Source: Litorivicinus sp965656605 (GTDB taxonomy: Bacteria > Pseudomonadota > Gammaproteobacteria > Pseudomonadales > Litorivicinaceae). Taken from it: a stretch of DNA of 61,111 bases. A program made the position numbers and the translations under genes. The stretch lies in contig CBFHLC010000007.1 of assembly GCA_965656605.1 (NCBI GenBank), positions 1 through 61,111 of the forward strand. Reading direction: 5' to 3'. Below are positions 52,655-61,111 of the stretch, in pieces. Position 1 is the first letter of the stretch. Every line of letters begins with the position of its first letter. The notes beneath the pieces are model-generated. The model did no database searches. It was not told where the DNA came from and saw nothing but the letters and a program-made list of their open reading frames with translations.

Positions 52655-53503
52655 TCAATAGGACCGATTGATCGCATCAGCAATTTGGCTTGCCGCATCG
52701 GGGTAGCAGTGCAAATGATGATCGCCCGACAAGGTCACCAGCTCGGCGTGACTCACCCATTCCAGGCGCTGGGCCAACATCGAGCTGTCATGCAGCATTC
52801 CCCGGTCAGCAACGAAGACCTGAGTGGGGCACTCGATGGCCCTCAGGCAGGTCTCGATTTGTTCCGGCAGCATTTTTAACGGGCTGGGTTGTTGTAACCA
52901 CGGATCCGTGCGCCACGTCCATCCCCCATCCACGGGCTGCAAGGCGCGCTCCACCACAGGATAGATGGCCTCGGCAGACACTGGCGAGACACCTTTTTTT
53001 GAGCGCACCTGCGCGGCTAACTCGATGCTTTGATACGAACGAGTCGGACCTTTCTCGCGCTGATGCTGGCGTGCCGATCGACGCAATTGTGCTCTCGCGT
53101 CTAGCTGGGTCTCGACCCAGGGCCCCAATCCCTCGATCAGGCTGAGTGTGCGACAGTGCTCTGGAAAGCAGCCTGCAAACAGGGCGGCAATACCCGCGCC
53201 CATCGAATGGCCCAACCAATGAGCCGGCTCGCCAATTTGCTCGGCCACGCACAGCAAATCGGAGATCGAGTCCCATATGTGGTACGCACTGTGGTGATGG
53301 TCCGAGTGGCCATGGCCGCGCAAATCCAGTGCAATTACCTGGGCATCTAATCGCGGGGCCAACTGATCAAAGCTGGCTGCGTTATCTAACCAGCCGTGCA
53401 AAGCGATGCAGGGCGTGCCCTGACCGAACTGCTTGGCGGCCAGTTGTCCACGGGGCGTTGAAAACGTCAGTTCGGACAAAAACTGACCTGCAAACTCATC
53501 CAA
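52655..53503 (-). CDS. Alpha/beta-fold hydrolase
   Basis: 282 residues. ALHGWLDNAASFDQL gives the oxyanion region, LGHSMGAG the nucleophile Ser, and SGDHHLH the His; the acid is probably in FVADRGML. It resembles BioH/epoxide-hydrolase-like enzymes with no certain substrate. Likely start is a TTG at 53503, overlapping sixA by 37 bases; a second TTG at 53479 would cut this to 13. Co-transcribed with sixA. Confidence 0.86.
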   Translation of the reverse strand: MDEFAGQFLSELTFSTPRGQLAAKQFGQGTPCIALHGWLDNAASFDQLAPRLDAQVIALDLRGHGHSDHHHSAYHIWDSISDLLCVAEQIGEPAHWLGHSMGAGIAALFAGCFPEHCRTLSLIEGLGPWVETQLDARAQLRRSARQHQREKGPTRSYQSIELAAQVRSKKGVSPVSAEAIYPVVERALQPVDGGWTWRTDPWLQQPSPLKMLPEQIETCLRAIECPTQVFVADRGMLHDSSMLAQRLEWVSHAELVTLSGDHHLHCYPDAASQIADAINRSY

Positions 53504-53907
53504 TCCGGCGCTAGCAGCTCACCTTGCAGCACAAACACCGCACCGGTGCTGGCCGGCTCCGTCTGACCGGTCCAGCGCAGCACCAACTTGCTGATCAATG
53601 GCTGATGGAAACAGACCAAGGCACACCCAAAATCTTGCAGGGCTTTTTCAGCCTCGCGCATCTCCGATTCAGGTTGCACTTGAGAAAGGGTTTGGATCGG
53701 CAAATCAAACGACTCGCGAGCAATCTGAGCGCTTTGCTGAGCACGCAGGTAGGGACTGGCGATTAATGTATCCAGCGCAATACCTTGCTCGAGGATCCAT
53801 TGGACGGACTGGGCTACTTGGTCACGGCCGCGCTCTGACAACGGTCTTTGGGCATCGCTAGGGGCACGATTTTCCGCCTCGCCGTGGCGCATCAATACAA
53901 TCATCAC
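53467..53907 (-). CDS. sixA: Phosphohistidine phosphatase SixA
   Basis: 146 residues of the histidine phosphatase family, small SixA type. The catalytic motif is LMRHGEAE (His and Arg), ASPYLRAQQSA supplies the second Arg, and CFHQPLIS the second His. SixA trims phosphate from His of phosphotransfer proteins such as ArcB or NPr. ATG 53907. It overlaps the downstream hydrolase gene. Confidence 0.9.
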   Translation of the reverse strand: MMIVLMRHGEAENRAPSDAQRPLSERGRDQVAQSVQWILEQGIALDTLIASPYLRAQQSAQIARESFDLPIQTLSQVQPESEMREAEKALQDFGCALVCFHQPLISKLVLRWTGQTEPASTGAVFVLQGELLAPDWMSLQVSFCPN

Positions 53908-53988
53908 ATCGCCTGTTATGCAACAATGTCTGACAATGCATTAGACTGCCCCCGCACTTCAAGCCAGCTGTCCCCACGAGGTCCAATC

Positions 53989-54795
53989 ATGCGCATTGTT
54001 TCGTTCAACATTAACGGCGTCCGCGCCCGTCCCCACCAAGTCGAAGCTGTCGTTGAACAGCTGGATCCTGACGTGATCGGATTCCAAGAAACTAAGGTTC
54101 ACGACGACCAGTTTCCCTACGAAACCTTTGAGCATCTGGGCTATCACATGGACATCCATGGCCAAAAAGGCCACTACGGCGTCGCTATGTTTAGCAAGCA
54201 AAAGCCCCTGGCGGTTCGTAAAGGATGGGTGACTGACGATGAGGACGCGCAAAAACGCATGATCATGGCGGACTATCCCATGCAAGACGGCCGCATTCTA
54301 ACCGTCATGAACGGCTACTTCCCCCAAGGCGAGTCGCGCAAACACGAAACAAAATTCCCTGCCAAAGAAAAATACTACGCCGATTTGATGGCCGAACTGG
54401 ATTCACGGGATAACCCCGTGGTGGTCATGGGAGATTTTAATATCTCGCCCGAGGACATCGACATTGGTATCGGTGAGCCCAATCGGCTGCGCTGGTTGAA
54501 ACAGGGAAAGTGCTCGTTTCTGCCCGAAGAGCGCGAATGGTACGACGCGCTCAAGGCCCGCGGATTGGTCGACTCGTGGCGGGTCCTTAACCCGAACAAA
54601 GCGGATAAGTTCAGCTGGTTTGATTACCGCAGCCGTGGTTTTGAAGACACCCCCAAGCGCGGCCTGCGAATCGATCATCACCTGGTGAGTGCTGAGCTGG
54701 CCGACAAAATCACGGAGGCTGGCATCAGCTATGAAATCCGCGGGATGGAGAAACCCTCGGATCACTGCCCAATCTGGGTGGATCTAGACGTCTGA
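53989..54795 (+). CDS. xthA: Exodeoxyribonuclease III
   Basis: 268-residue AP endonuclease and 3' exonuclease in base excision repair. MRIVSFNINGVRARP, QETKVHDDQFP (metal Glu), GDFNISPEDID and DHCPIW are all present. ATG 53989 has GAGG seven bases upstream and is chosen over a 47-residue longer frame. Its 3' end overlaps the convergent methyltransferase by 12 bases. The ExoIII rather than ExoA type is suggested by length and by IDIGIGEPNRLRW. Confidence 0.95.
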   Translation: MRIVSFNINGVRARPHQVEAVVEQLDPDVIGFQETKVHDDQFPYETFEHLGYHMDIHGQKGHYGVAMFSKQKPLAVRKGWVTDDEDAQKRMIMADYPMQDGRILTVMNGYFPQGESRKHETKFPAKEKYYADLMAELDSRDNPVVVMGDFNISPEDIDIGIGEPNRLRWLKQGKCSFLPEEREWYDALKARGLVDSWRVLNPNKADKFSWFDYRSRGFEDTPKRGLRIDHHLVSAELADKITEAGISYEIRGMEKPSDHCPIWVDLDV

Positions 54796-55647
54796 AGCAA
54801 AGCCTTGGGCCAGCTGTGCAATATGATCTACCGAAATGCCACAGCAGCCCCCTAAGATACTGGCGCCAAACGAGGCCCAGCGTTGGGCATAGTCCAGGTA
54901 GGTATGCGGGGTGATGTCGCCTCGCTCACTGAGTACATCGACGGTACCCCCCGGTGCCAATGCATCTACGCTGACAAAGGCATTGCCGTAGGCACCAAAG
55001 CGGCCACCCAAGCCCGCCATGCCGGGCAAGCTGGCGTCGATCGCCTCGGGCGATGCGCAATTGAGTAAAACGGCATCCGCACCCTGCTCATACAGCGCTG
55101 CGGCGACCGGTTTGAGTGCTTCACCGCCGCGCAGGAATCCCGCTTGGGTCTCACTGGGGACCAAGCTGACCCAGACCGGCTTGCCGGATTCCAACCCCGC
55201 CGTCAGTGCGGCTTGCGCTTCACTAAAGCTAGGCAGGGTTTCTGCCAAAAACAAATCGACACCCGATTGCTGCAACGCCACCATTTCGCGGTACTCGGCC
55301 AAGGCTTGCTCAAACGGCAGCGCTAGATCGGCACGGTAACTGGCCACCAGCGGCGGCAGGCACCCTGCAATCTGAGTGCCCGAACCACACGCCGCCTGAG
55401 CCGCTTGGATAGCCAGTCGGTGAGCCTCGGCCAACCAACCAGCCTGACCGTCCCGTAAAACCCGGGTCGGCGTCGCGGTGTAGGTATTCAGGGTCAGAAT
55501 CTGTGCACCGGCTGTCACAAAATCTTGATGGACTGCCTGCACCAGCTCGGGTCGCTCTAACATGGTTTTGACTGACCATAGCGGATGCGCCGGCTGGCCA
55601 TGACGCTTTATCAATTCGTGACCCAGGCCACCGTCCAATATTTGCAT
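54784..55647 (-). CDS. Homocysteine S-methyltransferase-like protein (MmuM-like)
   Basis: 287 residues of the Pfam S-methyl_trans family. It has the zinc Cys set: one in LLNCASPEAI and the pair in LGGCCGIS. LDGGLGHEL at the start and LTLNTYTATP are conserved. MmuM uses S-methylmethionine to methylate homocysteine; other members act on betaine-like donors, so the donor here is open. ATG 55647 lies two bases after the stop of the XRE regulator. Confidence 0.88.
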   Translation of the reverse strand: MQILDGGLGHELIKRHGQPAHPLWSVKTMLERPELVQAVHQDFVTAGAQILTLNTYTATPTRVLRDGQAGWLAEAHRLAIQAAQAACGSGTQIAGCLPPLVASYRADLALPFEQALAEYREMVALQQSGVDLFLAETLPSFSEAQAALTAGLESGKPVWVSLVPSETQAGFLRGGEALKPVAAALYEQGADAVLLNCASPEAIDASLPGMAGLGGRFGAYGNAFVSVDALAPGGTVDVLSERGDITPHTYLDYAQRWASFGASILGGCCGISVDHIAQLAQGFASDV

Positions 55648-55649
55648 AC

Positions 55650-56999
55650 TTAATCCCAGCGCAACGGAATACGTGCGCGTTGATAAATGTCGGCCTCAGG
55701 CGTTCGGCCGGCTGGGGGAAATGCCCGCTGCGGACAATTCGGCCGCAGACAATGCCGGCAACCGGGGCCAATCTCAACTTGCCCCTGCGCCGTTCGCATA
55801 TTCAGCCCGTCGGCATAAACAATTTTATCCGCATATTTCGCCTCGCAGCCAATTCCGACCGAAAAACGCCGCGCCGGATCACCATAACGCGGACCCGGTT
55901 TGATAACGGCCTGAGCCAGACACAACCACTCGCGCTGATCCGGTGTCAGCACTCGTTGAACCAAAATCTGATCCGGACGCGTCAGGGCCTCGTGAACGTT
56001 CCATAATGGACAGGCCCCACCCTGACGGGCAAAGTGGAAACCCGCTGGGGATTGGCGTTTCATAATCTGCCCTGCAGCATCCACCCGAACAAAATAAAAC
56101 GGCACACCTTTTTGATTGGGACGCTGCAGAGTGGATAGCCGGTGGCTGGCCGACTCAAAGGAAACATTGAACAGACGTTGCAGCCGCTCTAAGTCGTAAC
56201 GCTCTCGCTGTGCGCATTGCAAGAACTCACCGTATGGCATGACCAGGGCACCGGCAAAATAGTTTGCCAACCCTATACGCAACACATCGTCGGCGCCGGA
56301 GCTGACCAATCCCGCCCCTCGCACGATCTCTTCGACTAACTCTGCGTGAGTTTGCCACATCAGCAGCCCTGCCAGTTGGAACGCCCGTTGTGGACCGGAC
56401 AACCAACGTCCTAGCGAGACGATCTTTTGTTCCGGCTCGTAGCGTCGAGCAATGTGGGGGTCATCGACCCAATTCACTTGAATTCCGAAACGACGCAGGT
56501 AAATCACCAAATCCTGATCCATTTCGGAATAACGAAAGTCAGCCTGATTGAATAAGTCTTCAGCCGCCTGATCCAGCGCTTGAATGTGATTGTCTTGTAG
56601 GTAAAACCAATCGCCGATCTCGGCGTAGGGGTCTTGCTGGACTCGATGGGGTTCTTTGGCACTGCTTAGAATCGCGTCGCTCAATTCAGGGCACACACCC
56701 AACGCTCGCTTTAAGCGCTCACGCGCGGCTTTATCTAAGGGACGCTCAAACAACTGATCCTCGATCGCCTCGACCTTGGCCAAATCGGGCAGCGCTAAAT
56801 CATCTAGCTCCAATCCAATGGTGCTGGACAACGCGGCACGCACCCGGCTGGACACTGGCCTGACATCACTTTCGATCTGATTCAAATAAGCTGGCGATAG
56901 ATCCAGCTGTATCGCCAGTGCCCGTTGGGTCAACCCCAGCTGTTGTCGCGCATTGCGAATCAGGTAACCGGCGAATAAACGTTTCTCATGCATCAGCAA
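55650..56999 (-). CDS. XRE/RamB-like regulator of acyl-CoA metabolism with four-Cys motif
   Basis: 449 residues. An N-terminal HTH (residues about 10-65, LGLTQRALAIQLDLSPAYLNQIE), a central IrrE/ImmA-like region whose HExxH is not kept (HAELVEEIV), and a C-terminal domain with four Cys (385, 414, 417, 422, as GCEA and CRHCLRPNC). In the mycobacterial relative PrpR such Cys hold a 4Fe-4S cluster. Relatives (RamB, ScfR, PccR) sense short-chain acyl-CoA. It diverges from the carboxylase genes at 57091, its likely target. ATG 56999 (an ATG two codons on is possible). Confidence 0.88.
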   Translation of the reverse strand: MLMHEKRLFAGYLIRNARQQLGLTQRALAIQLDLSPAYLNQIESDVRPVSSRVRAALSSTIGLELDDLALPDLAKVEAIEDQLFERPLDKAARERLKRALGVCPELSDAILSSAKEPHRVQQDPYAEIGDWFYLQDNHIQALDQAAEDLFNQADFRYSEMDQDLVIYLRRFGIQVNWVDDPHIARRYEPEQKIVSLGRWLSGPQRAFQLAGLLMWQTHAELVEEIVRGAGLVSSGADDVLRIGLANYFAGALVMPYGEFLQCAQRERYDLERLQRLFNVSFESASHRLSTLQRPNQKGVPFYFVRVDAAGQIMKRQSPAGFHFARQGGACPLWNVHEALTRPDQILVQRVLTPDQREWLCLAQAVIKPGPRYGDPARRFSVGIGCEAKYADKIVYADGLNMRTAQGQVEIGPGCRHCLRPNCPQRAFPPAGRTPEADIYQRARIPLRWD

Positions 57000-57090
57000 A
57001 CATTAGCGAATTAAATCAAAGTTAGCTAACAAAAACTCGCCCAGCCCTACATTCACTGACACACTGCCAACATCAAAAAAGGACTCGGCT
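57000..57090. promoter_or_regulatory. Divergent promoter region, acyl-CoA regulator / carboxylase
   Basis: 91 bases. The near-repeat TTAGCGAA (57003-57010) and GTTAGCTAAC (57021-57030, itself a ten-base palindrome) fits a RamB/PrpR-type direct or inverted site. The palindrome is seen; binding is inferred. Confidence 0.5.
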
Positions 57091-58791
57091 ATGCGATTAA
57101 AAAATCCTCTAGCGCCTGCGGCACAGGACGACTTCACGATGCCCGGCGAGATCAACCGCGAATCAGGCCTGTACGAGGCTGCCCTGCAGGCAGGCACCGA
57201 CCTGATGCGACGCCCCAAACAAGCCCCCGCCGCCGCGATTGCACGGCAACACCAAAAGGGTCGCATGACCGTTTGGGAACGCATTGATCAGCTTGTGGAT
57301 GAGCCACCCACCATTTTGTTTCAAAACTGGGGCCAGAATTTAGATGGCGCCAGCTTAGTCACCGCCATCGGTAAGGTCGGCGGCCGAGACGTTGCCATTT
57401 ACGGGCACGACTTCACCGTGCGTGCCGGTTCGATGGACGCCACGAACGGATCCAAACTGGCCCAGCTATTTCAGATGGCCGGTAAATTAAAGATTCCCGT
57501 CGTGGGCCTGAACGATTCAGCAGGTGCTTACGTCCCAGCTGGCGTGGGCGGGTTGGACGGCTATGCCGAGGCCTTTAAAGCCTTACGCGATATCTCGGGT
57601 GTGGTGCCCAGCATCATGTGCATGTTTGGATTCAATGCCGGCGGCGGCAGCTACCTGCCCCGCCAGGGCAGCTTCATCATTCAGCCACGCAATACCTTTT
57701 TCGGATTGACCGGTCCAGGCGTCGTGAAATCGGTTTTGGGCGAGGATGTCAGCGCAGACGAGCTCGGCGGACCTGAAGTTCATGCGCATACCGGCGTGAC
57801 TGACTTTATTGTCGAGGACGAAGTGGCGGCTATCCGCAAGGTCCGTCGTATCCTGCGTTACCTGCCTAGCAACCATCAAGAGCTGGCCCCAACCCAGCGC
57901 ACCAGCGACCCCCTAGACCGCGCCACGTGGGAAGCCGATATCCTATTCAAAAAGGCGTTCAACGGACCTAACGGATTCAACACTCCACTAGAGATTGGCA
58001 TCTTGGTGCAGCAGTTATGCGACCACGGCGATTATCTAGAAATTCAACCCAATCGCGCCGAGAACACCTTGTGTGCGCTGGGCCGGATGGGCGGCCAAGT
58101 GATCGGTTTCGTCGCCAACAACTCAGCGGTGGCTTCAGGCCAAATTGACATTGAAGCGGCGTACAAAAACGCCCGCTTCATTCGTTTTTGTAACCTCTAC
58201 AACATTCCCATGTTGTTTATCGAGGACACCACCGGATTTAAACCAGGCACCGAGCAAGAACACGGCGGCGTCGTGCAAGCCGGCCGAGCTATGTTGGATG
58301 CAATTATTGATCTGCGCACCCCACGCTTTTTGCTGATCGTACGCAACGCCTTTGGCGGCGCCTATGCCAGCTTTAACAACTACAAACTGGGCGCGGATCG
58401 GGTGTTTGCGCTACCCACCACGCGCTTGGCGGTGATGGGGCCTGCTGGCAAAACCTTTGTCTACAAAGACGAAATCAAGGCCGCTCAGGCGCATGCCAAA
58501 CAGCTGAGCGGCGAAGTCGCTCAGCAGCTGCTGTCTGAGGAGGTGGATGCCGATCAAGTTCAGGCGCAAGCCCAGCAAGCCGCGGCTGATTATCTGGCCG
58601 GAATCGAGACCGAACTCAATGCCCGCTACGAACGTGAGCTGATGAACCCGAATGAAGCACTCAGCTTGGGTTCGATCAGCCAACTGGTCATGCCCAAGGA
58701 TCTGCGCCAAGTGATCGGCTCAGAAATGCAGCGTTTTATGACGCACTACCAACCCACGCCCATGTCCGGCGTACAGCGCGAATTCCACTGA
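57091..58791 (+). CDS. Acyl-CoA carboxylase carboxyltransferase subunit
   Basis: 566 residues with the two crotonase-like halves of a carboxyltransferase. The oxyanion Gly-rich loops are GFNAGGGSYLP and the later AFGGAYASFN, and LNDSAGAYVPAGVGGLDGY is the acyl-CoA site of PccB/AccD5-type subunits. The end (LVMPKDLRQVIGSEMQ) is common to them. ATG 57091. The biotin carboxylase gene begins seven bases after its stop, so they form one enzyme. Propionyl-, acetyl- or longer acyl-CoA cannot be told apart by eye. Confidence 0.9.
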   Translation: MRLKNPLAPAAQDDFTMPGEINRESGLYEAALQAGTDLMRRPKQAPAAAIARQHQKGRMTVWERIDQLVDEPPTILFQNWGQNLDGASLVTAIGKVGGRDVAIYGHDFTVRAGSMDATNGSKLAQLFQMAGKLKIPVVGLNDSAGAYVPAGVGGLDGYAEAFKALRDISGVVPSIMCMFGFNAGGGSYLPRQGSFIIQPRNTFFGLTGPGVVKSVLGEDVSADELGGPEVHAHTGVTDFIVEDEVAAIRKVRRILRYLPSNHQELAPTQRTSDPLDRATWEADILFKKAFNGPNGFNTPLEIGILVQQLCDHGDYLEIQPNRAENTLCALGRMGGQVIGFVANNSAVASGQIDIEAAYKNARFIRFCNLYNIPMLFIEDTTGFKPGTEQEHGGVVQAGRAMLDAIIDLRTPRFLLIVRNAFGGAYASFNNYKLGADRVFALPTTRLAVMGPAGKTFVYKDEIKAAQAHAKQLSGEVAQQLLSEEVDADQVQAQAQQAAADYLAGIETELNARYERELMNPNEALSLGSISQLVMPKDLRQVIGSEMQRFMTHYQPTPMSGVQREFH

Positions 58792-58798
58792 GGTCGAT

Positions 58799-61111
58799 AT
58801 GAGCTTGAATCCCCTAATTCACCAATCCCGCCGCCTAGCAGCCCACCCCTCACAATGGGCGCAGCAATACAGCGTTTCTGGTTTCAAAGTTCTGATTATC
58901 TGCCGCGGCCCAATCCGCAAGGAAGTCATGGACGTCCTAAGCGAGATGGGCGCCGAATACGGCATTTTGCTGTCTGAAAAAGATTCAGTCGCCTACAAGA
59001 ACGCGCTGGCGCCCGAGCTTCGACAAATCGTCCGTCACGACCGAATTCACCGGGTCCCCGACTATACCGGCGTGGACAAAGCCGAGCGCGACGCCCGCAT
59101 CCAGCAAATCATCGACATCGCCCACACCAATGGCTACGACGGAATTTTCGCCGGCTACGGCTTTATGGCCGAGGACGAGGCATTGGTCAGCGCGATCGAG
59201 GCGTCGGGTTTGAATTTCGTCGGTCCTTGCTCGCGAACCGTGCGTCAGGCCGGCATGAAGGATGAAGCCAAGCGCACCGCCCTGGCGGCCGGGGTATCTG
59301 TGACGCCGGGTGTTGATAATCTGACCACGCGCACGGTGCTCGCTCTCGGCGATCTGGCCGCATTAGCCGCGCAACATGATTTGCAACTGATCGGTCAAAC
59401 CCCCGAGGAACAAGCCGAGCAGCTGCTGATCCAAAGTTATCAAAAAGGGTTTGATCTGATCACGATCGATCAGGTCGCCGAGCAGGCAATGGTCGAGGTG
59501 CAAGCCCTGTACGCCGACTACCCAAACAATCGGATTCGCATCAAAGCGATCGGTGGTGGCGGCGGTAAAGGCCAGCGAATCCTGCCCAGTCCGAAAGACA
59601 AAGGCGGCGATGCAGCCAGTGCTGCTGCACCCACGCCCGGCTTGGTGCGCGAAGTACTGGCCGAGGTCAAGGCCGGCGGTGTGGGTGACAACAAAAACGT
59701 CTTGCTGGAATTGAACATTGAAACCACCCGTCACCAAGAAATTCAGGTGATCGGAAACGGTGAGTGGTGCTTGACCCTGGGCGGGCGAGATTGCTCAGCC
59801 CAGATGCACGAGCAAAAGCTGCTGGAAATCTCAACATCATCTGAAATGCTGCAGGCTGCCATCGACGGCGAGACTGATGAGGAGCGTAAAGCCCCCTTGC
59901 AGCAGGATCTGGCGCTACTCAACAGCATGGAAGACCAAGCCACGCGCTTTGGCAGTGCCGTGGGTCTGGACAGCGTCAGCACCTTTGAGTGCATCGTGGA
60001 TGGCGAAAACCACTACTTTATGGAGATGAACACTCGGATCCAGGTTGAGCACCGAGTCAGCGAGCTGTGCTATGGATTGAAGTTTACCAACCCCGACAAT
60101 CCGGCCGAGAGTTTTGTGGTCAACAGCCTGGTCGAGGCGATGGTGCTGCTAGCCGTGCATGGCCCCGCCCTGCCCAAACCCGAGCGGGTTGAGCGCGAGC
60201 GTGCCAGCGTCGAGGTTCGACTGAACGCCACCAACGATGCCCTACAACCGCACGCCGGCGGTCTGATTCAATTCTGGTCCAGTGCCTTGGATAACGAGAT
60301 TCGTGATGATCAGGGCATCAGCCGCCGCAATCCAGACACCGGCGCCTTTGTGCGTTACGCGCTGGCCGGGGCTTATGACTCTAACATTGCGTTGCTACTC
60401 ACTACCGGCGCCAGTCGCTTGGATAGCTTCGAAGCCATGGCAGAGGTCATCAGGAAAACCCGGATCGAGGGTACGGATCTTGCTACCAACCTGAACTTCC
60501 ACTACGGCCTCGTCCACTGGTTTCTGGCCCGTGACGTTCATGCCAAAACCACCACCGCATTTATTCAGCCCTACCTCACCGCGGTAGGTCTGCTGGCACA
60601 GATGGCTCGGCAGTTGGATCTGAACTACGCATGGGCCCAAGAGACGGGTCACGACCCAGAGCTGAGTGCGCTAAAGAAGACTCTGATCGTTCGACCGCTA
60701 GAGATCTTGCTGCGTGAACCGCACCTGCTGTCGGGCTGGATAAGCTTCGCGGACAGTGCGTTTATGCGCGATGAACAAGACGTTTGGCAATTCGCGATTA
60801 ACCCCTTGTCATTGCTGCAACAGCTGTACCATTTCTTGAACATGGACCCGGATCCGAGCAGCCCGGCCGCCACACAAATCTGGTCACAGGATCATCAAAT
60901 CCTGACTCAAGGGCTCGAATTTTACGCCGAGCTCTCTGCCCGTCTGGATATCGAGGACTGGACCGACCTGCAAAGCGCGATTCAACAGGCCAGCCATCCG
61001 GCCATCGAGGACTGGGACGCCATTCAACAGGCCCATCAGGACTTCCAACTGGGCATGGATTTACTGCGCCTGCTGCCCATGTGTGCAGACGAGGTCGAAT
61101 TCGAAGTGTTG
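58799..61111 (+). CDS. Biotin-carboxylase subunit of acyl-CoA carboxylase, atypical (cut by window edge)
   Basis: Open from ATG 58799 (GAGG upstream) to the window end: 771 codons, no stop. The ATP-grasp core has IKAIGGGGGKGQR (near residue 250), EIQVIGNGEWCL, the GRDCSAQMHEQKLLE stretch and metal motif FMEMNTRIQVEH (near 409). Between residues 190 and 245 it has about 50 residues more than usual biotin carboxylases, and a C-terminal helical region runs past 600 to the edge. The biotin lysine (MKM) is not reached. Pairs with the carboxyltransferase before it. Confidence 0.87.
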   Translation, partial: MSLNPLIHQSRRLAAHPSQWAQQYSVSGFKVLIICRGPIRKEVMDVLSEMGAEYGILLSEKDSVAYKNALAPELRQIVRHDRIHRVPDYTGVDKAERDARIQQIIDIAHTNGYDGIFAGYGFMAEDEALVSAIEASGLNFVGPCSRTVRQAGMKDEAKRTALAAGVSVTPGVDNLTTRTVLALGDLAALAAQHDLQLIGQTPEEQAEQLLIQSYQKGFDLITIDQVAEQAMVEVQALYADYPNNRIRIKAIGGGGGKGQRILPSPKDKGGDAASAAAPTPGLVREVLAEVKAGGVGDNKNVLLELNIETTRHQEIQVIGNGEWCLTLGGRDCSAQMHEQKLLEISTSSEMLQAAIDGETDEERKAPLQQDLALLNSMEDQATRFGSAVGLDSVSTFECIVDGENHYFMEMNTRIQVEHRVSELCYGLKFTNPDNPAESFVVNSLVEAMVLLAVHGPALPKPERVERERASVEVRLNATNDALQPHAGGLIQFWSSALDNEIRDDQGISRRNPDTGAFVRYALAGAYDSNIALLLTTGASRLDSFEAMAEVIRKTRIEGTDLATNLNFHYGLVHWFLARDVHAKTTTAFIQPYLTAVGLLAQMARQLDLNYAWAQETGHDPELSALKKTLIVRPLEILLREPHLLSGWISFADSAFMRDEQDVWQFAINPLSLLQQLYHFLNMDPDPSSPAATQIWSQDHQILTQGLEFYAELSARLDIEDWTDLQSAIQQASHPAIEDWDAIQQAHQDFQLGMDLLRLLPMCADEVEFEVL

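Overview
The window is dense chromosomal DNA (roughly 55-57 % GC by eye) from a marine-type gammaproteobacterium near the Oceanospirillales/Pseudomonadales. Grounds: Pseudomonas-like GltX, Fur and HrpA; a divergent fur/bamE pair; MlaA; a free-standing AceK; and the block clpA-clpS ... icd ... mnmA-hflD-purB-GNAT, which as far as I remember follows the Pseudomonas order. Genus cannot be fixed from sequence alone. No IS, prophage, integrase, CRISPR array, rRNA or origin was seen. No gene-free stretch exceeds 300 bases; the longest are about 110-155 bases (16018-16170, 37589-37712, 38181-38296, 42517-42629, 50188-50333).

Layout. 1-2250: end of gltA with a terminator, an MFS carrier, a HIT protein. 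2214-4192: gltX followed by tRNA-Ala(GGC) and a terminator, then an H-NS gene. 4268-8774: dusA-tal, a STAS/PP2C partner-switch pair, a PilZ protein, mlaA. 8801-14936: hrpA, fadD and a YafJ-type amidotransferase. 14941-18154: a poorly known group made of a secreted barrel-like protein, a Sel1-like lipoprotein overlapping a small Ser/Thr kinase, and an HNH protein. 18233-20052: ppnN-ybaK.

20029-25720 is the most interesting block. It is a divergent catabolic-looking unit: an SDR gene on the plus strand faces a translationally coupled minus-strand series of histidinol-dehydrogenase-like enzyme, LacI-family regulator, alpha/beta hydrolase, stand-alone MetE-C-like zinc methyltransferase and HpaI-type aldolase. 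A perfect 14-base palindrome with a central CG lies between the two arms and is a good candidate operator. All enzymes keep their family catalytic residues, but the combination matches no pathway I can name.

25717-34956: fur, bamE, two ABC exporters, an orphan OpuAC-like binding protein, a gamma-glutamylcyclotransferase-like protein, pdxA, a LysE exporter, and a divergent DUF4198/HupE pair that may handle a metal. 34953-47796: clpA-clpS, an Lrp-type regulator facing putA, a shared terminator, icd, rluE-like, mnmA, hflD, purB, roxA and a GNAT. 47783-54795: a CbiM-like membrane protein, aceK (whose target Ser is kept in the Icd encoded here), mscS, DUF924, DUF4892, a hydrolase, sixA, xthA. 54784-61111: a homocysteine methyltransferase-like protein, then an XRE/RamB-type regulator with a four-Cys motif divergent from an acyl-CoA carboxylase pair; the biotin carboxylase runs off the window.

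Architecturally the DNA is very compact: of 13 convergent gene pairs, six overlap by exactly four bases through their stop codons, four overlap further, two abut, and only putA/icd has a clear terminator between them. Many starts are TTG or GTG and many tandem genes are coupled by ATGA-type overlaps.
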